This document shows, piece by piece, positions 40,116-50,173 of a stretch of 64,000 bases of DNA. Every line of letters starts with the position of its first letter. Position 1 is the first letter of the stretch. The stretch covers positions 242,515 to 306,514 of the forward strand of contig CAWBPA010000020.1 in the NCBI GenBank assembly GCA_963790545.1, given 5' to 3'. Position numbers and translations under genes: made by a program. The notes under the pieces are model-generated. The model was given only the letters and a program-made list of their open reading frames with translations. It made no database searches and was not told where the DNA came from. Source of the DNA: DATBJG01 sp963790545. Its GTDB lineage: Bacteria; Acidobacteriota; Vicinamibacteria; Vicinamibacterales; JAMQPK01.

Positions 40116-41003
40116 ATGTACACATTTTCGCTAAGTCGCTCTGAGCAGTCCCACCACGACCGGACGCGGGCAGGTCTCTCGCCGTTCTGGATTCCCGTCG
40201 CCGGTGCGCTCGCCGCGGCAATGGTGTGGACGTACTGGCTGGTCATTCCGGGGCTCGTGGCGCAGTGGTGGAATGAGCCCGAGTACTCTCATGGGTTCCT
40301 CGTCCCAGTCATTTCCGGATATCTCATCTGGACCAAACGAGACGTCCTCCGCGCAACGCCGATAGCGCCCGGCTATTGGGGTATTGGGCTGATGGCGTTC
40401 GCGCTCATCACCTACATTACCGGGAATGTCGGTGCGGACCTCTTCCTGCAGCGCGTGTCGCTGCTCATGATGGTTGCGGGGGGCATCCTTTATACAGTGG
40501 GCTGGGCGATGTTGCGAGCCTTGTTGTTCCCGCTCGCGTTCCTCCTGTTCATGATTCCGCTCCCCCAAATCGTGTTCCGATCGATCGCCTTCCCCCTTCA
40601 GCTCTTCGCAGCGCAGGTCGCGAGCTCGGTGATGGAATCCTGTGCTGTTCCCGTATTTCGCGAGGGCAACGTCATGCATCTCGCCTCGACCTCTCTGGAC
40701 GTCGAGGAGGCCTGCAGCGGCATCCGCTCGCTCGTGTCACTGACAACACTGGGGGTTGTCTACACGTATATTTCTTACTCGACCTGGATGCCGCGAGTCC
40801 TCCTCATCCTGGCAGTCGTGCCGATTGCCATTGCCGCAAACGTGTTTCGCGTGACGATCACAGGACTTATCGCGCACTACGTGTCCGTGGATGCGGCTAT
40901 GAGCGTGTTCCACACGGCGGGCGGCCTAGGGGTGTTTCTCATCGCAGCGGCACTGCTGCTTGGCGTGAGCCGACTGCTCCACATGATGGGGGTGGCGAAA
41001 TGA
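40116..41003 (+). CDS. Exosortase (transpeptidase-like, PEP-CTERM processing)
   Basis: A 295-residue membrane protein with about eight helices. The predicted catalytic residues are in place: Cys in VEEACSGIRS (about C200), Arg in NVFRVTITG (about R245) and His in FHTAGG (about H266). Exosortases cleave the PEP-CTERM signal and transfer the protein to a surface acceptor, in parallel with polysaccharide export. The frame extends to 40059, but the ATG at 40116 precedes the soluble N-terminus. The stop overlaps the EpsI start by 4 bases. Confidence 0.92.
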   Translation: MYTFSLSRSEQSHHDRTRAGLSPFWIPVAGALAAAMVWTYWLVIPGLVAQWWNEPEYSHGFLVPVISGYLIWTKRDVLRATPIAPGYWGIGLMAFALITYITGNVGADLFLQRVSLLMMVAGGILYTVGWAMLRALLFPLAFLLFMIPLPQIVFRSIAFPLQLFAAQVASSVMESCAVPVFREGNVMHLASTSLDVEEACSGIRSLVSLTTLGVVYTYISYSTWMPRVLLILAVVPIAIAANVFRVTITGLIAHYVSVDAAMSVFHTAGGLGVFLIAAALLLGVSRLLHMMGVAK

Positions 41004-41654
41004 CCGCACGCATGCTTGTCGTTGGCCTGATCCTGCTCATCTCCTCCTGGGCTGTGCGCGCCGTGGGGCACGGCGAGCCGGTCGAGATGCGCCAGCCGTT
41101 CTCCCAATTTCCCGACAACCTCGAGACGTGGCGTGGCGAGGACCAACGCTTCACTGTAAAGGTCGAAAATCAGCTTAGCGCGACGGATTACCTCTCGAAG
41201 TTGTACCACGACGGCTCGGGCAACTTTCTCCATCTGTTCGTTGGATACTATTCCTCGCAGCGACACGGAGAAATGATTCATTCACCAAAGAGCTGCCTGC
41301 CAGGCAACGGGTGGTACATCGTCAAAGCGGGAAGCAGCGACGGTCAATGCAGCCCCCTACGTTCCGTTCACGGTCAACAGCTACATCGTGGAAAACGGGA
41401 TCGAGCGACAGGCAGTCCTTTATTGGTATCAGCAGTCGGGGGGACGGGTCGTCACCAACGAATACCTGGGTCGCGTCCACCTCGTGCTCGACTCGCTGAC
41501 GAAAAACCGGAGTGACGCGGCGCTCATTCGCGTTAGCGTCCCATTCGAGCAGGACCCGGCTTCGGCCATTCGCACCGGACTCGAGTTCCTCGAGGCCGCG
41601 TACCCGGAGCTCATGCGCTTCCTGCCACACCATGTTGCCTCTTCTGCATCCTGA
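41000..41654 (+). CDS. epsI: EpsI-family exosortase-associated protein, frameshifted
   Basis: About 217 residues with one N-terminal hydrophobic segment. The motif MIHSPKSCLPGNGW is the hallmark of EpsI (DUF3485), a protein of unknown reaction that is fused or adjacent to exosortases. The start is an ATGA overlap with the exosortase. Near 41338 the frame changes: after the strand VKAGSS the protein continues as VNAAPYVPFTVNSYIVENG to the stop at 41654. It overlaps the aminotransferase gene by 23 bases. Confidence 0.85.
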
Positions 41655-42819
41655 ACCAGCCGCGATCGAGCGGAACGCCCGATGCGATGGGCACGACGAG
41701 ATCCCGCTCAGCCGTCCGGACATTTCCGAGTCGGACATCCAGGCGGTCGTCGACGTGCTCCGGACGCCCCATCTGAGCCTAGGGCCCAAGCTGCCCGAGT
41801 TCGAAGCGGCATTCTGCGCCCGCACCGGCGCACGATTTGCGACGGCAGTCAACAGCGGCACGGCCGCGCTGCATCTGGCAGTCAAGGCGCTCGGGATTGG
41901 TCCCGGCGACGAGGTCATCACCACGCCGTTCAGCTTCGTCGCGTCGGCCAACTGCGTGCTCTTCGAGCAGGCGGTGCCGGTGTTTGTGGACATCGATCCG
42001 GTAGCTTTCAATTTGAATCCAGATCTGATCGAGTCTCGGATAACTCCGCGCACAAAGGCTATCTTGCCGGTGCACGTGTTTGGCCGGCCGGCCAACATGG
42101 ATGCCATCCTTGGCATCGCGCGGCGTCACGACCTGCGGGTGATCGAAGATGCGTGCGAGGCCCTCGGAGCCCGCTGGAGGGGGGCCCACGTCGGCGCCCT
42201 GGGGGATGCAGGCGCATTCGCGTTCTACCCGAACAAGCAGATGACGACGGGCGAAGGAGGAATGGTCGTGACGAACGATCAAGCCCTGGATGGGCTGTTC
42301 AAGAGCCTCCGCAATCAGGGGCGCGGGGACAATGGGGCGTGGCTCCAGCACGAGCGGCTCGGTTTTAACTACCGCCTGTCTGACATCAACTGCGCCCTCG
42401 GGTTGTCGCAGCTCAGTCGAATTGACGACCTGCTCGAAAAGCGGCGGGAGGTGGCCGAGGAATACGGCCGCCAACTATCGGGAATCGAGGAAGTGGAGCT
42501 TCCAGTTTACGATGTACCCGGCGCAGAGCTCAGCTGGTTCGTGTACGTCATACGACTCAAGGGCTTCGAGCAGGCTGCACGGGACGAAGTGCTCAGGTGC
42601 CTCAGGTGCGAAGGGGTCTCCTGCAGCACCTACTTTTCGCCCATTCACCTGCAGTCGCACTTTCAGCAGCTCGGGCATCGCGAAGGGGATTTTCCAATAA
42701 CCGAAGAAATTGCCTCTTCGACCGTGGCGCTGCCTTTCTACAACAGGCTGCGCAGCGAGCAGATCCATCAGGTCAGCGAAGCACTGCGACGAGCGCTCTG
42801 CCGCAGGCACAGGACCTGA
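41632..42819 (+). CDS. DegT/DnrJ/EryC1-family aminotransferase
   Basis: A 395-residue PLP-dependent enzyme. The internal aldimine lysine is K202 in FYPNKQMTTGEGG. NSGTAALHLA binds the cofactor phosphate, and EDACEALGA holds the Asp that contacts the pyridine. These enzymes aminate nucleotide-linked keto sugars to make amino sugars such as those in capsules and O-antigens. The ATG at 41632 overlaps epsI by 23 bases; the upstream extension to 41512 is arginine-rich and unlikely. Confidence 0.93.
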   Translation: MLPLLHPEPAAIERNARCDGHDEIPLSRPDISESDIQAVVDVLRTPHLSLGPKLPEFEAAFCARTGARFATAVNSGTAALHLAVKALGIGPGDEVITTPFSFVASANCVLFEQAVPVFVDIDPVAFNLNPDLIESRITPRTKAILPVHVFGRPANMDAILGIARRHDLRVIEDACEALGARWRGAHVGALGDAGAFAFYPNKQMTTGEGGMVVTNDQALDGLFKSLRNQGRGDNGAWLQHERLGFNYRLSDINCALGLSQLSRIDDLLEKRREVAEEYGRQLSGIEEVELPVYDVPGAELSWFVYVIRLKGFEQAARDEVLRCLRCEGVSCSTYFSPIHLQSHFQQLGHREGDFPITEEIASSTVALPFYNRLRSEQIHQVSEALRRALCRRHRT

Positions 42820-42852
42820 CAGCCGGCACAGCGTGAACCAGAGAAAAGGAGC

Positions 42853-43824
42853 ATGGATCGCTTGACGACCGAGACGTCACCTGTGCGCTGGACGCCGACC
42901 GCGCATTACGCGAAACCCGCGCTGACGGCCCTGACTCATGTTCAACGCCTCGAGGCGGAGGCTATGCACATCATCCGTGAGGTCGTTGCCGAATGTGAGC
43001 GGCCCGTGATGCTGTATTCCATCGGCAAGGACAGCTCGGTAATGCTGCACCTTGCGATGAAGGCCTTCTTCCCAGCCAAGCCCCCGTTCCCGCTGCTCCA
43101 CATCGATACGACCTGGAAGTTTCGCGACATGATCACATTTCGCGACGAGACGGCCAGGCGACTCGGTGTCGATCTGCTGGTCCACACCAATCACGAGGGC
43201 CTCCAGCTGGGCATCAACCCGTTTCAGCACGGTTCGGCGCTTTACACGGAGATTATGAAGACACAGGCCCTCAAACAGGCGCTTGACAAACACGCGTTCG
43301 ACGCGGCTTTCGGTGGCGCCCGTCGCGACGAAGAGAAATCACGTGCCAAGGAACGTATCGTGTCCGTCCGCTCGGCAGGCCATCGCTGGGACCCGAAGCA
43401 GCAGCGCCCGGAGCTCTGGCGTCTTTATAACCCACGTAAACATAGCGGCGAGAGCATTCGGGTGTTCCCGTTGTCCAACTGGACCGAGCTCGACGTCTGG
43501 CATTACATCTATCTCGAAAACATCCCGATTGTGCCTCTGTACTTTGCGGCGGAACGGCCGATCGTCCGGCGCAACGGCTCCTTGACCCTGGTAGATGACG
43601 ATCGGATGGCGCTCGAGCCGGGCGAGAAGTCGGAAGTGAAGAACGTGCGGTTCCGAACGCTCGGCTGCTACCCGCTGACGGGTGCCGTAGAGAGCGACGC
43701 CAGCACACTACCGGCCATAATCAAGGAGATCTTGCTGACCACGCATTCCGAGCGGCAAGGACGTGCGATCGACCACGATCAGTCCGCTTCTATGGAAAAG
43801 AAAAAGATCGAGGGTTACTTCTGA
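42853..43824 (+). CDS. cysD: Sulfate adenylyltransferase subunit 2
   Basis: A 323-residue ATP sulfurylase small subunit, a PP-loop ATPase that makes APS from sulfate and ATP. SIGKDSSVMLHLA is the PP-loop, and GARRDEEKSRAKER and TLGCYPLTGAVES are family signatures. The C-terminus MEKKKIEGYF is typical. It lies 2 bases before cysNC, as expected for the heterodimer. It sits inside a glycan locus rather than beside cysteine genes, which suggests that the APS goes to PAPS for sulfation. Confidence 0.97.
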   Translation: MDRLTTETSPVRWTPTAHYAKPALTALTHVQRLEAEAMHIIREVVAECERPVMLYSIGKDSSVMLHLAMKAFFPAKPPFPLLHIDTTWKFRDMITFRDETARRLGVDLLVHTNHEGLQLGINPFQHGSALYTEIMKTQALKQALDKHAFDAAFGGARRDEEKSRAKERIVSVRSAGHRWDPKQQRPELWRLYNPRKHSGESIRVFPLSNWTELDVWHYIYLENIPIVPLYFAAERPIVRRNGSLTLVDDDRMALEPGEKSEVKNVRFRTLGCYPLTGAVESDASTLPAIIKEILLTTHSERQGRAIDHDQSASMEKKKIEGYF

Positions 43825-43826
43825 TC

Positions 43827-45743
43827 ATGAAGTCGGCCTCGGAGCTCTCCAAGTCCGGAAACTCCGAGATCGAGGCCTATTTGCGTTCGCTCGGGGAGAC
43901 GAGCCTTCTTCGCTTCATCACGTGTGGCAGCGTGGACGACGGTAAGTCCACGCTTATCGGTCGGCTGCTGTACGAATCGCGGATGATCTTCGAGGATCAA
44001 CTTGCAGCACTTGCTGCCGACTCCAGGAAGCTGGGCACGCGCGACGGTGATCTCGATTTCGCGCTGCTGGTGGATGGTCTCTCGGCGGAACGCGAGCAAG
44101 GCATCACCATCGACGTTGCCTACCGGTTCTTCTCGACGGACAAGCGCAAGTTCATCGTCGCCGACACGCCGGGGCACGAGCAATACACGCGCAACATGAT
44201 CACGGGCGCTTCGACGGCCGATCTGGCTGTGATTCTGATTGACGCTCGAAAACGGGTATTGACCCAGACCCGGCGGCATAGCTATCTCGCCTCGCTCCTC
44301 GGCATTCGGCACTTCGTGCTCGCGATCAATAAGATGGATCTGGTGGGCTACTCCCAGGACGTGTTCAATCAAATCGAGGCGGATTACCGGAATTTCGCTG
44401 AAAGAATCGGGCTTTCGGATGTCACCTGCATCCCGACCTCGGCGGTGTACGGACACAACGTCGTGAGCGCGGCCGCTGAAATGTCCTGGTACCACGGTCC
44501 AACCTTACTGGAGTTCCTCGAGCGCGTACCGGTCGGTGATGACATCGAGTCGCAGCCGTTTCGTTTGCCCGTGCAGTGGGTCAACCGACCGGACCAGGAT
44601 TTCCGGGGCTTTGCTGGCGTCATCGTGAGCGGTGTCGTACGCACAGGCGATCCGGTGTGCGTGCTCCCCTCCGGGCGTCGCAGTCGAGTTGGCCGTATTT
44701 TCGTTGGTGACCGCGACTTGGACGCTGGAACAGCGGGCCAGTCAGTGACCGTAACGCTGGACGACGAAATCGACGTGAGCCGTGGAGACGTCATCGCGAC
44801 TCCGAACGCCCAGCCTGCCGTGGCCGACCAGTTCGAGGCAACCCTCATCTGGATGCACGAACAGCCGCTCCTCCAGGGACGCTCGTATCTCATGAAGATT
44901 GGTACGCGGACCGTCACGGCGACCGTGGCGCCGCTCAAGTACAAAATGAATGTCAACACACTGGAGCACTTGCCCGCCAAGGACCTCCAGCTCAACGAAG
45001 TTGGGGTCTGCTGTCTCGAGCTTAGCCAGCCCGTCGTGTTCGAGCCCTACAACGTTAATCGCGACCTCGGCGGCTTCATTCTCATCGACCGGCTCACAAA
45101 CGCCACCGTTGGCGCGGGATTACTGCACTTTTCCCTGCGACGCTCGCAGAATGTCCACTGGCAAGCGCTTGACATGGATAAGACGGCGAGAGCGGGTCTG
45201 AAGGGACAGCAGCCGTGCGTGATCTGGTTCACTGGATTGTCTGGTGCCGGCAAGTCGACGATAGCCAACGTGTTGGAGAAGCGGCTGCACGGGTTAGGGC
45301 GCCATACGTACATCCTGGACGGCGATAACGTACGGCACGGTTTGAACAAGGATCTGGGTTTCACCGACGCCGATCGCGTCGAGAATATCAGACGCGTAGC
45401 GGAGGTGTCGTGCTTGATGGTGGATGCAGGGCTGATCGTCCTCGTCTCATTCATCTCTCCGTTTCGTACGGAGCGACGCATGGCGCGTGAGCTCCTGCAG
45501 CCGGGCGAATTCTTCGAAGTCTTCGTCGAGACGCCCCTAGCCGTTGCCGAGACGCGCGATCCTAAGGGCCTTTACAGGAAGGCCAGACGGGGAGAGCTCA
45601 AGAATTTCACCGGTATCGATTCACCGTACGAGGAGCCGGAATCTCCCGAGATCCGTATCGACACGACCTGCCTAATGCCTGAGGAAGCGGCAAACATCAT
45701 CCTCGAGCGCCTGCGCCACGCGAACGTTCTTGATTCCGACTAA
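43827..45743 (+). CDS. cysNC: Bifunctional sulfate adenylyltransferase subunit 1 / APS kinase
   Basis: A 638-residue fusion. Residues 1 to about 445 form the GTPase subunit (CysN), with P-loop GSVDDGKST (34-42), DTPGHEQYTRNM and NKMDLV; GTP hydrolysis drives APS synthesis with CysD. Residues of about 460-638 form APS kinase (CysC), with P-loop GLSGAGKST and DGDNVRHGLNKDLGF, which phosphorylates APS to PAPS. PAPS is the donor for sulfotransferases. The gene follows cysD at 2 bases, and its end overlaps the next GT4 by 14 bases. Confidence 0.97.
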   Translation: MKSASELSKSGNSEIEAYLRSLGETSLLRFITCGSVDDGKSTLIGRLLYESRMIFEDQLAALAADSRKLGTRDGDLDFALLVDGLSAEREQGITIDVAYRFFSTDKRKFIVADTPGHEQYTRNMITGASTADLAVILIDARKRVLTQTRRHSYLASLLGIRHFVLAINKMDLVGYSQDVFNQIEADYRNFAERIGLSDVTCIPTSAVYGHNVVSAAAEMSWYHGPTLLEFLERVPVGDDIESQPFRLPVQWVNRPDQDFRGFAGVIVSGVVRTGDPVCVLPSGRRSRVGRIFVGDRDLDAGTAGQSVTVTLDDEIDVSRGDVIATPNAQPAVADQFEATLIWMHEQPLLQGRSYLMKIGTRTVTATVAPLKYKMNVNTLEHLPAKDLQLNEVGVCCLELSQPVVFEPYNVNRDLGGFILIDRLTNATVGAGLLHFSLRRSQNVHWQALDMDKTARAGLKGQQPCVIWFTGLSGAGKSTIANVLEKRLHGLGRHTYILDGDNVRHGLNKDLGFTDADRVENIRRVAEVSCLMVDAGLIVLVSFISPFRTERRMARELLQPGEFFEVFVETPLAVAETRDPKGLYRKARRGELKNFTGIDSPYEEPESPEIRIDTTCLMPEEAANIILERLRHANVLDSD

Positions 45744-46932
45744 AACCTTGGCTGCCCCTATAAGGGTCTGTTACGTCATCGGCGAGATGAACACGGGCGG
45801 AGCGCAGCGACAGGCCTGCGACCTCATCACCCACCTCGACCCGACACGTGTTGCTGTCACATTGATCTGTCTTGGCGGCCCACGGGAGCTGACTCGTGCC
45901 CTGACCGCTCAGGGATATCGTGTCCGTTGTCTTGGCAAAGCGCATCGCAAGAGCTTTGGTACGCTGTTTCGCCTGATCGACGTCCTTCGTGTCGAACGGC
46001 CGACGGTCGTCCACACGGACCTTATTTCCGCCAATAGTTATGGCCGTCTCGCTGCGTGGTTGACCGGGATTCCCGTGGTGATTGCATCGGAGAGAAGTGT
46101 TTATACGGGGAAGCGGCAGTTGGCCTGGTTTCACCGGGCGGCCGAGCAGCTGCTGAAACCGGTCAGTCAGATGTTTGTGGTGAACTCGGAAACCATTGCA
46201 CAGGACCTCGCGACACGACTCGCGCTTCCGCGCAACCGGATTTGCGTCATCTACAACGGCGTGGACGAAACAGTCTTCGACGCGTCTCGCCCCGGCGTTC
46301 CGTATCAAATCCCATCAGAGTTTGCCGCTGCGCCAAAGATCGGGATTGTCGCAACGTTGACGCCACCCAAGAACCACACGCTCCTTCTTCGAGCGGCAGT
46401 CGACGTCCTTCGACACCGTCCAGATGCCGTCTTTCTGCTCGCCGGCAGTGGCGGAGACGAAGCACACCTTCGGGGGCTGTGCGATGAACTTGGGATTGCG
46501 CAACGGGTCTTGTTCCTTGGTGACGTTCGGGACGTGGTTGGCCTTTACAGGATTCTTGATGTCTGCGCTCTGTCGTCAATCCGGGAAGGTCTTCCGAACG
46601 TCATCCTCGAAGCAATGGCGATGGGGAAGCCTGTCGTAGCGACAGACGTCGGTGGAATCAAGGAAGTAGTCATAGATTCGGTCAACGGCTATCTGGTTCC
46701 CATCGACGATCCGCAGCTTTTTGCGCGGCGCATAGTCCACCTGCTCGATCATCCAGATTTGCGCCAGAGAATGGGGAGCGAGGGTAGAGCCCTTGTCATG
46801 CGCAAGTTCACGCTGTCCACGATGGCTGACAGGACGATGACCCTTTACGAAAAACTCGTGCATCGCAAGACCTCCTCGCAGGCGAAATCCGCTCTCGAAG
46901 TGATGGACAACCCCGTTCAGGCTCCACGTTAG
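45730..46932 (+). CDS. GT4-family glycosyltransferase
   Basis: A 400-residue GT-B enzyme with a complete N-terminal domain (VCYVIGEMNTGGAQRQ) and donor domain. KIGIVATLTPPKNH marks the start of the C-terminal half, and EGLPNVILEAMAMG is the EX7E motif. The only usable start upstream of the fold is a TTG at 45730, which overlaps cysNC by 14 bases, so translation is probably coupled. It is one of three GT4 genes in a row feeding the same glycan. Confidence 0.88.
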   Translation: MIPTKTLAAPIRVCYVIGEMNTGGAQRQACDLITHLDPTRVAVTLICLGGPRELTRALTAQGYRVRCLGKAHRKSFGTLFRLIDVLRVERPTVVHTDLISANSYGRLAAWLTGIPVVIASERSVYTGKRQLAWFHRAAEQLLKPVSQMFVVNSETIAQDLATRLALPRNRICVIYNGVDETVFDASRPGVPYQIPSEFAAAPKIGIVATLTPPKNHTLLLRAAVDVLRHRPDAVFLLAGSGGDEAHLRGLCDELGIAQRVLFLGDVRDVVGLYRILDVCALSSIREGLPNVILEAMAMGKPVVATDVGGIKEVVIDSVNGYLVPIDDPQLFARRIVHLLDHPDLRQRMGSEGRALVMRKFTLSTMADRTMTLYEKLVHRKTSSQAKSALEVMDNPVQAPR

Positions 46933-48251
46933 TGCCTCAGGACGACTCCTTGCCCGATACACGTCGCCTTCGCGGCCACACCCCCGTTCTCTATCTCACA
47001 TCCTGGTTCACGCTGAAGTCGACCTTTATTGTCCGCGAACTCAATGAAGTGGCCCGGACAGGAGCTGACTTCTGCGTGTATTCGTTAAGGCGCCTCGAGC
47101 GGGAAGAGAAGCGCGCTGTCCAGACGCTGCCTTACCCGGTGCGCGAAGTCATCACTACCGACGTTCGGCAGATCGTTCGGACCGCCCTGTTGGCACTCAG
47201 AAACGTTCGATCACTCCTCGGCGCCGTCGGCGTTGTGTACCGAGAAAACTATCGTCAGCCGCGGGTACTGGCTAAAGCCCTCTATGCGATCTGGCTTGCC
47301 TGCTCGATTGCGAGCGACCTCCGGAGTCGAGGCTTGCACGTTCGACACATTCATTCGCACTGGGCGACGATTCCAACCACGACCGCCTGGATACTCTCCC
47401 GTGTGCTCGGGGTGCGTTTCTCGTTCACCGCTCATGCCTGGGATGTCGTGCTCGAGAATCAAATGCTTCCGTTCAAGATAGCGTCGGCCGCCGCCGTTCT
47501 CACCTGCACACGGTACAACACGGGGGTACTCGGCCGTCTGGCACCGGATCATTTGAACAAGATCCACGTCGTTTACCATGGCTTGCCGCTCGGCCAATTC
47601 ACGTATCGCCCGCGGCGCCCTGACATCGACGTTGCCCGGATTCTCGCGCTTGGCCGATATGTGGAAAAGAAAGGGTTTGGTTTTCTGCTCGAGGCGGTCA
47701 GACAACTACGCGAGGCCGGGACGAGGGTAACCTGTCAGTTTTTCGGCGAATCCGGGCCCGTACGAGCAGACTTGGTACGCTTCGTCGCGAGGCATGGTCT
47801 GGCGGATGTCGTGCAGCTCAATGGGTTCATATCTGAGGAAGCAGTGCTGGCCCAACTGAACGCCGCCGATGTCTTCGTCATGCCCAGCGTAGTGGAACCA
47901 AACGGGGCTGTGGATGGCATTCCGAATGTCATTATCGAGGCTCTGGCGGTCGGCGTTCCGACCGTTGCAACGGCCGTAGCGGGGATCCCTGAAATTATCA
48001 GGAATGGAGAGACCGGCCTGTTGGTTCCGCCAGGTGATCCCGTGGCTCTCAAGGTTGCAATTCAAAGCCTCCTGCAGAACCCTGCGCTTAGAGAACGTGT
48101 CAGTACCGCAGGACGCCAGCTTGTCGAAAGGAATTTTGACGTGGTCGCCAACTCAGCGGAACATTGGACGTTGATCGAACAATCCGCCCGTATCGCTGAC
48201 CCAGCCCTGGCCTCCCTTGCGCTGGATTTGCCGACAATCCACACGACCTGA
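46932..48251 (+). CDS. GT4-family glycosyltransferase
   Basis: A 439-residue GT-B enzyme. TSWFTLKSTFIVRELNEV near the N-terminus and HIHSHWAT in the acceptor domain are typical of colanic-acid-type GT4 enzymes (WcaL-like). The donor domain has ALGRYVEKKG and the variant EX7E motif DGIPNVIIEALAVG, with Asp at the first position. The GTG start shares a base with the previous stop. The stop precedes the next start by 2 bases. Confidence 0.87.
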   Translation: MPQDDSLPDTRRLRGHTPVLYLTSWFTLKSTFIVRELNEVARTGADFCVYSLRRLEREEKRAVQTLPYPVREVITTDVRQIVRTALLALRNVRSLLGAVGVVYRENYRQPRVLAKALYAIWLACSIASDLRSRGLHVRHIHSHWATIPTTTAWILSRVLGVRFSFTAHAWDVVLENQMLPFKIASAAAVLTCTRYNTGVLGRLAPDHLNKIHVVYHGLPLGQFTYRPRRPDIDVARILALGRYVEKKGFGFLLEAVRQLREAGTRVTCQFFGESGPVRADLVRFVARHGLADVVQLNGFISEEAVLAQLNAADVFVMPSVVEPNGAVDGIPNVIIEALAVGVPTVATAVAGIPEIIRNGETGLLVPPGDPVALKVAIQSLLQNPALRERVSTAGRQLVERNFDVVANSAEHWTLIEQSARIADPALASLALDLPTIHTT

Positions 48252-48253
48252 GT

Positions 48254-49487
48254 ATGAACATCGTCATCGTCGCGCAGTACTTCTTCAGGCGCGAACAGGC
48301 GGGCAGCAGCCGAATCGCCGAGTTCGCGGCACGGCTCGCTCAGGATGGTCACCGCGTGACTGTTGTGACGAGCTTCTTCGACAACTTTACAAGGCAAATA
48401 CCTGCTGAATATCGCCGGCGCTTGTGGTGTCGAGAGGAACTCGACGGTTATCAACTCTTGCGAGTATGGAGTCTTCCGTATCTAACGCGCGGAGCTGTCA
48501 GGCGCGTCATCCATATGATGTCGTTCATGGTGATGGCGCTGCTGGCCGCAATTCGCCTGGGGAAGGTCGAACGTAGTACTTGGAACGTCGCCGCCACTGA
48601 CAACCCCATTGCCGGCATGGGTGATCGCGCGCCTGAAGCGAGCCCGGTTCATCTTCGAAGTTCGAGATCTCTGGCCCGACGCAGCGACCGAGCTGCAGAT
48701 TCTCCCACGCGATAGTACGGTCGTGCGGATCGGGTATCGAGTTGAACGGTTTCTGTATCGTCGGGCCGACCATATTCTTGCCGTCACCCCGGGGCTTAAG
48801 CGCTATCTGATTGAACATAAAGGACTTCCTGAAGAACGCATCAGCGTCGTTACCAACGGGATCAGTCAGGAGGTCGCAGGCGCCCGATATGACGTGGAGA
48901 AGGAGCGAAGTGCGCTCGGTTTTGCCGGGTACTTCAACGTTGTGCAAGCCGGGTCAATGGGCGTAGGGGTCGGCCTTGACGTGCTCATCGAGGCAGCCAA
49001 ACTCCTGAGGACTGAACACGCAATCCGATTCGTGCTGATTGGCCAGGGCGAGATGCGGCCGCAGCTCGAGGACCAGGCGCGCTCAGCCGGCCTTGACAAT
49101 GTCGTGTTCGTCGAACCGCAGCCCAAGAGCCGGATCGGTCGTTTTCTCCGGGCCGGCGATGTCATGATCATGCAGCTTCATGCCTTTTACGCCGATTGCG
49201 CGCTTCCAAATCGTGTGTTCGACTACATGGCGGCTGGCAAACCGGTCATTACCTCTGGAACCGGGGATGTGGGCGACGTCCTTAAGCACGCGCAGGCGGG
49301 AATAGTTGTGCCCCCCGGGGATGCACGTGCGCTTGCCGACGCGATCCTGTATCTCTATAGAAATCCGGAGCTGCGCGAGCGAATGGGCATTCGTGCCGAA
49401 GGTTACGTACTGGAGCATTTTTCCTGGGACAGGCTGTACCCGGCCTACAGACGGGTATATACAAGAGCCCTTCCGGGTGCGGCATGA
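48254..49487 (+). CDS. WbuB-like GT4 glycosyltransferase, frameshifted
   Basis: About 410 residues. The N-terminal part MNIVIVAQYFFRREQAGSSR and the junction KRARFIFEVRDLWPDAA are characteristic of WbuB/colanic-acid GT4 enzymes that add a deoxy- or amino-hexose to a lipid-linked acceptor. The frame changes near 48605, where ATDNPIAG leads into AWVIARLKRA. The donor half ends with LPNRVFDYMAAGKPVI. It overlaps the sugar transferase gene by 4 bases. WbuB-type and initiating transferase genes are often adjacent. Confidence 0.83.
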
Positions 49488-50122
49488 GCGGACCGAGAAA
49501 GACGAGCGAACGGGGCAAGCGGATTCTTGACGTGACCCTCACGCTCTTGGCTCTAATCCTTACCGTTCCGCTGTTTCTGATTGTATCGATGGCAATCCGG
49601 CTGGACTCACCTGGCCCGATTCTGTTCCGGCAACAGCGTGTGGGACGACACGGCCAGGCTTTTTGGATCTACAAGTTCCGAACAATGTTCGTTGGGAGCT
49701 CAGCCGGGCCTGGAGGCGCGGTCATCGAGGACAAACCTGTCGACCCACACGATCCCAGTATCACGCGGGTAGGTTGGTTGCTGCGCGCGCTCAGCCTGGA
49801 CGAGCTTCCCCAGTTGCTCAACGTGCTCGCAGGGGACATGAGCCTGGTGGGACCTCGCCCGACCATCCCCGCGCAAGTCGCTAAATACACAGAAGTCGAG
49901 CGGCAGCGGCTGGAAGTCTTACCTGGCATCACGGGGCTGGCGCAGATCTCCGGGCGGAACAATCTCGACTGGCCCGCGCGAATTCGGCTTGACATCGACT
50001 ATGTCCGCTCCAGGTCGATGGCGCTCGATCTCTCCATACTGCTCCGTACTGTCTTTTACGTGTTGCGCCCCTGGGGCATTTATCATCGGAGCGGCGCGTC
50101 TACCGGGACGGCTAGCAATTGA
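49484..50122 (+). CDS. Initiating sugar transferase (monotopic phosphoglycosyl transferase)
   Basis: A 212-residue bacterial sugar transferase. It moves a sugar-1-phosphate from a UDP-sugar to undecaprenyl phosphate, the first membrane step of repeat-unit assembly. The re-entrant hydrophobic segment lies at about residues 14-38, FRTMFV around 65-70, and the catalytic Asp-Glu pair is in LSLDELPQLL (D106, E107). GDMSLVGPRP follows, as in all members. The length is that of the short PglC-like form without extra N-terminal helices. It overlaps the GT4 gene by 4 bases. Confidence 0.94.
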   Translation: MSGPRKTSERGKRILDVTLTLLALILTVPLFLIVSMAIRLDSPGPILFRQQRVGRHGQAFWIYKFRTMFVGSSAGPGGAVIEDKPVDPHDPSITRVGWLLRALSLDELPQLLNVLAGDMSLVGPRPTIPAQVAKYTEVERQRLEVLPGITGLAQISGRNNLDWPARIRLDIDYVRSRSMALDLSILLRTVFYVLRPWGIYHRSGASTGTASN

Positions 50123-50173
50123 CCGACGCCCACCCGATTCCAGAATGATGATTCTATTGCCATCGATCATTGG

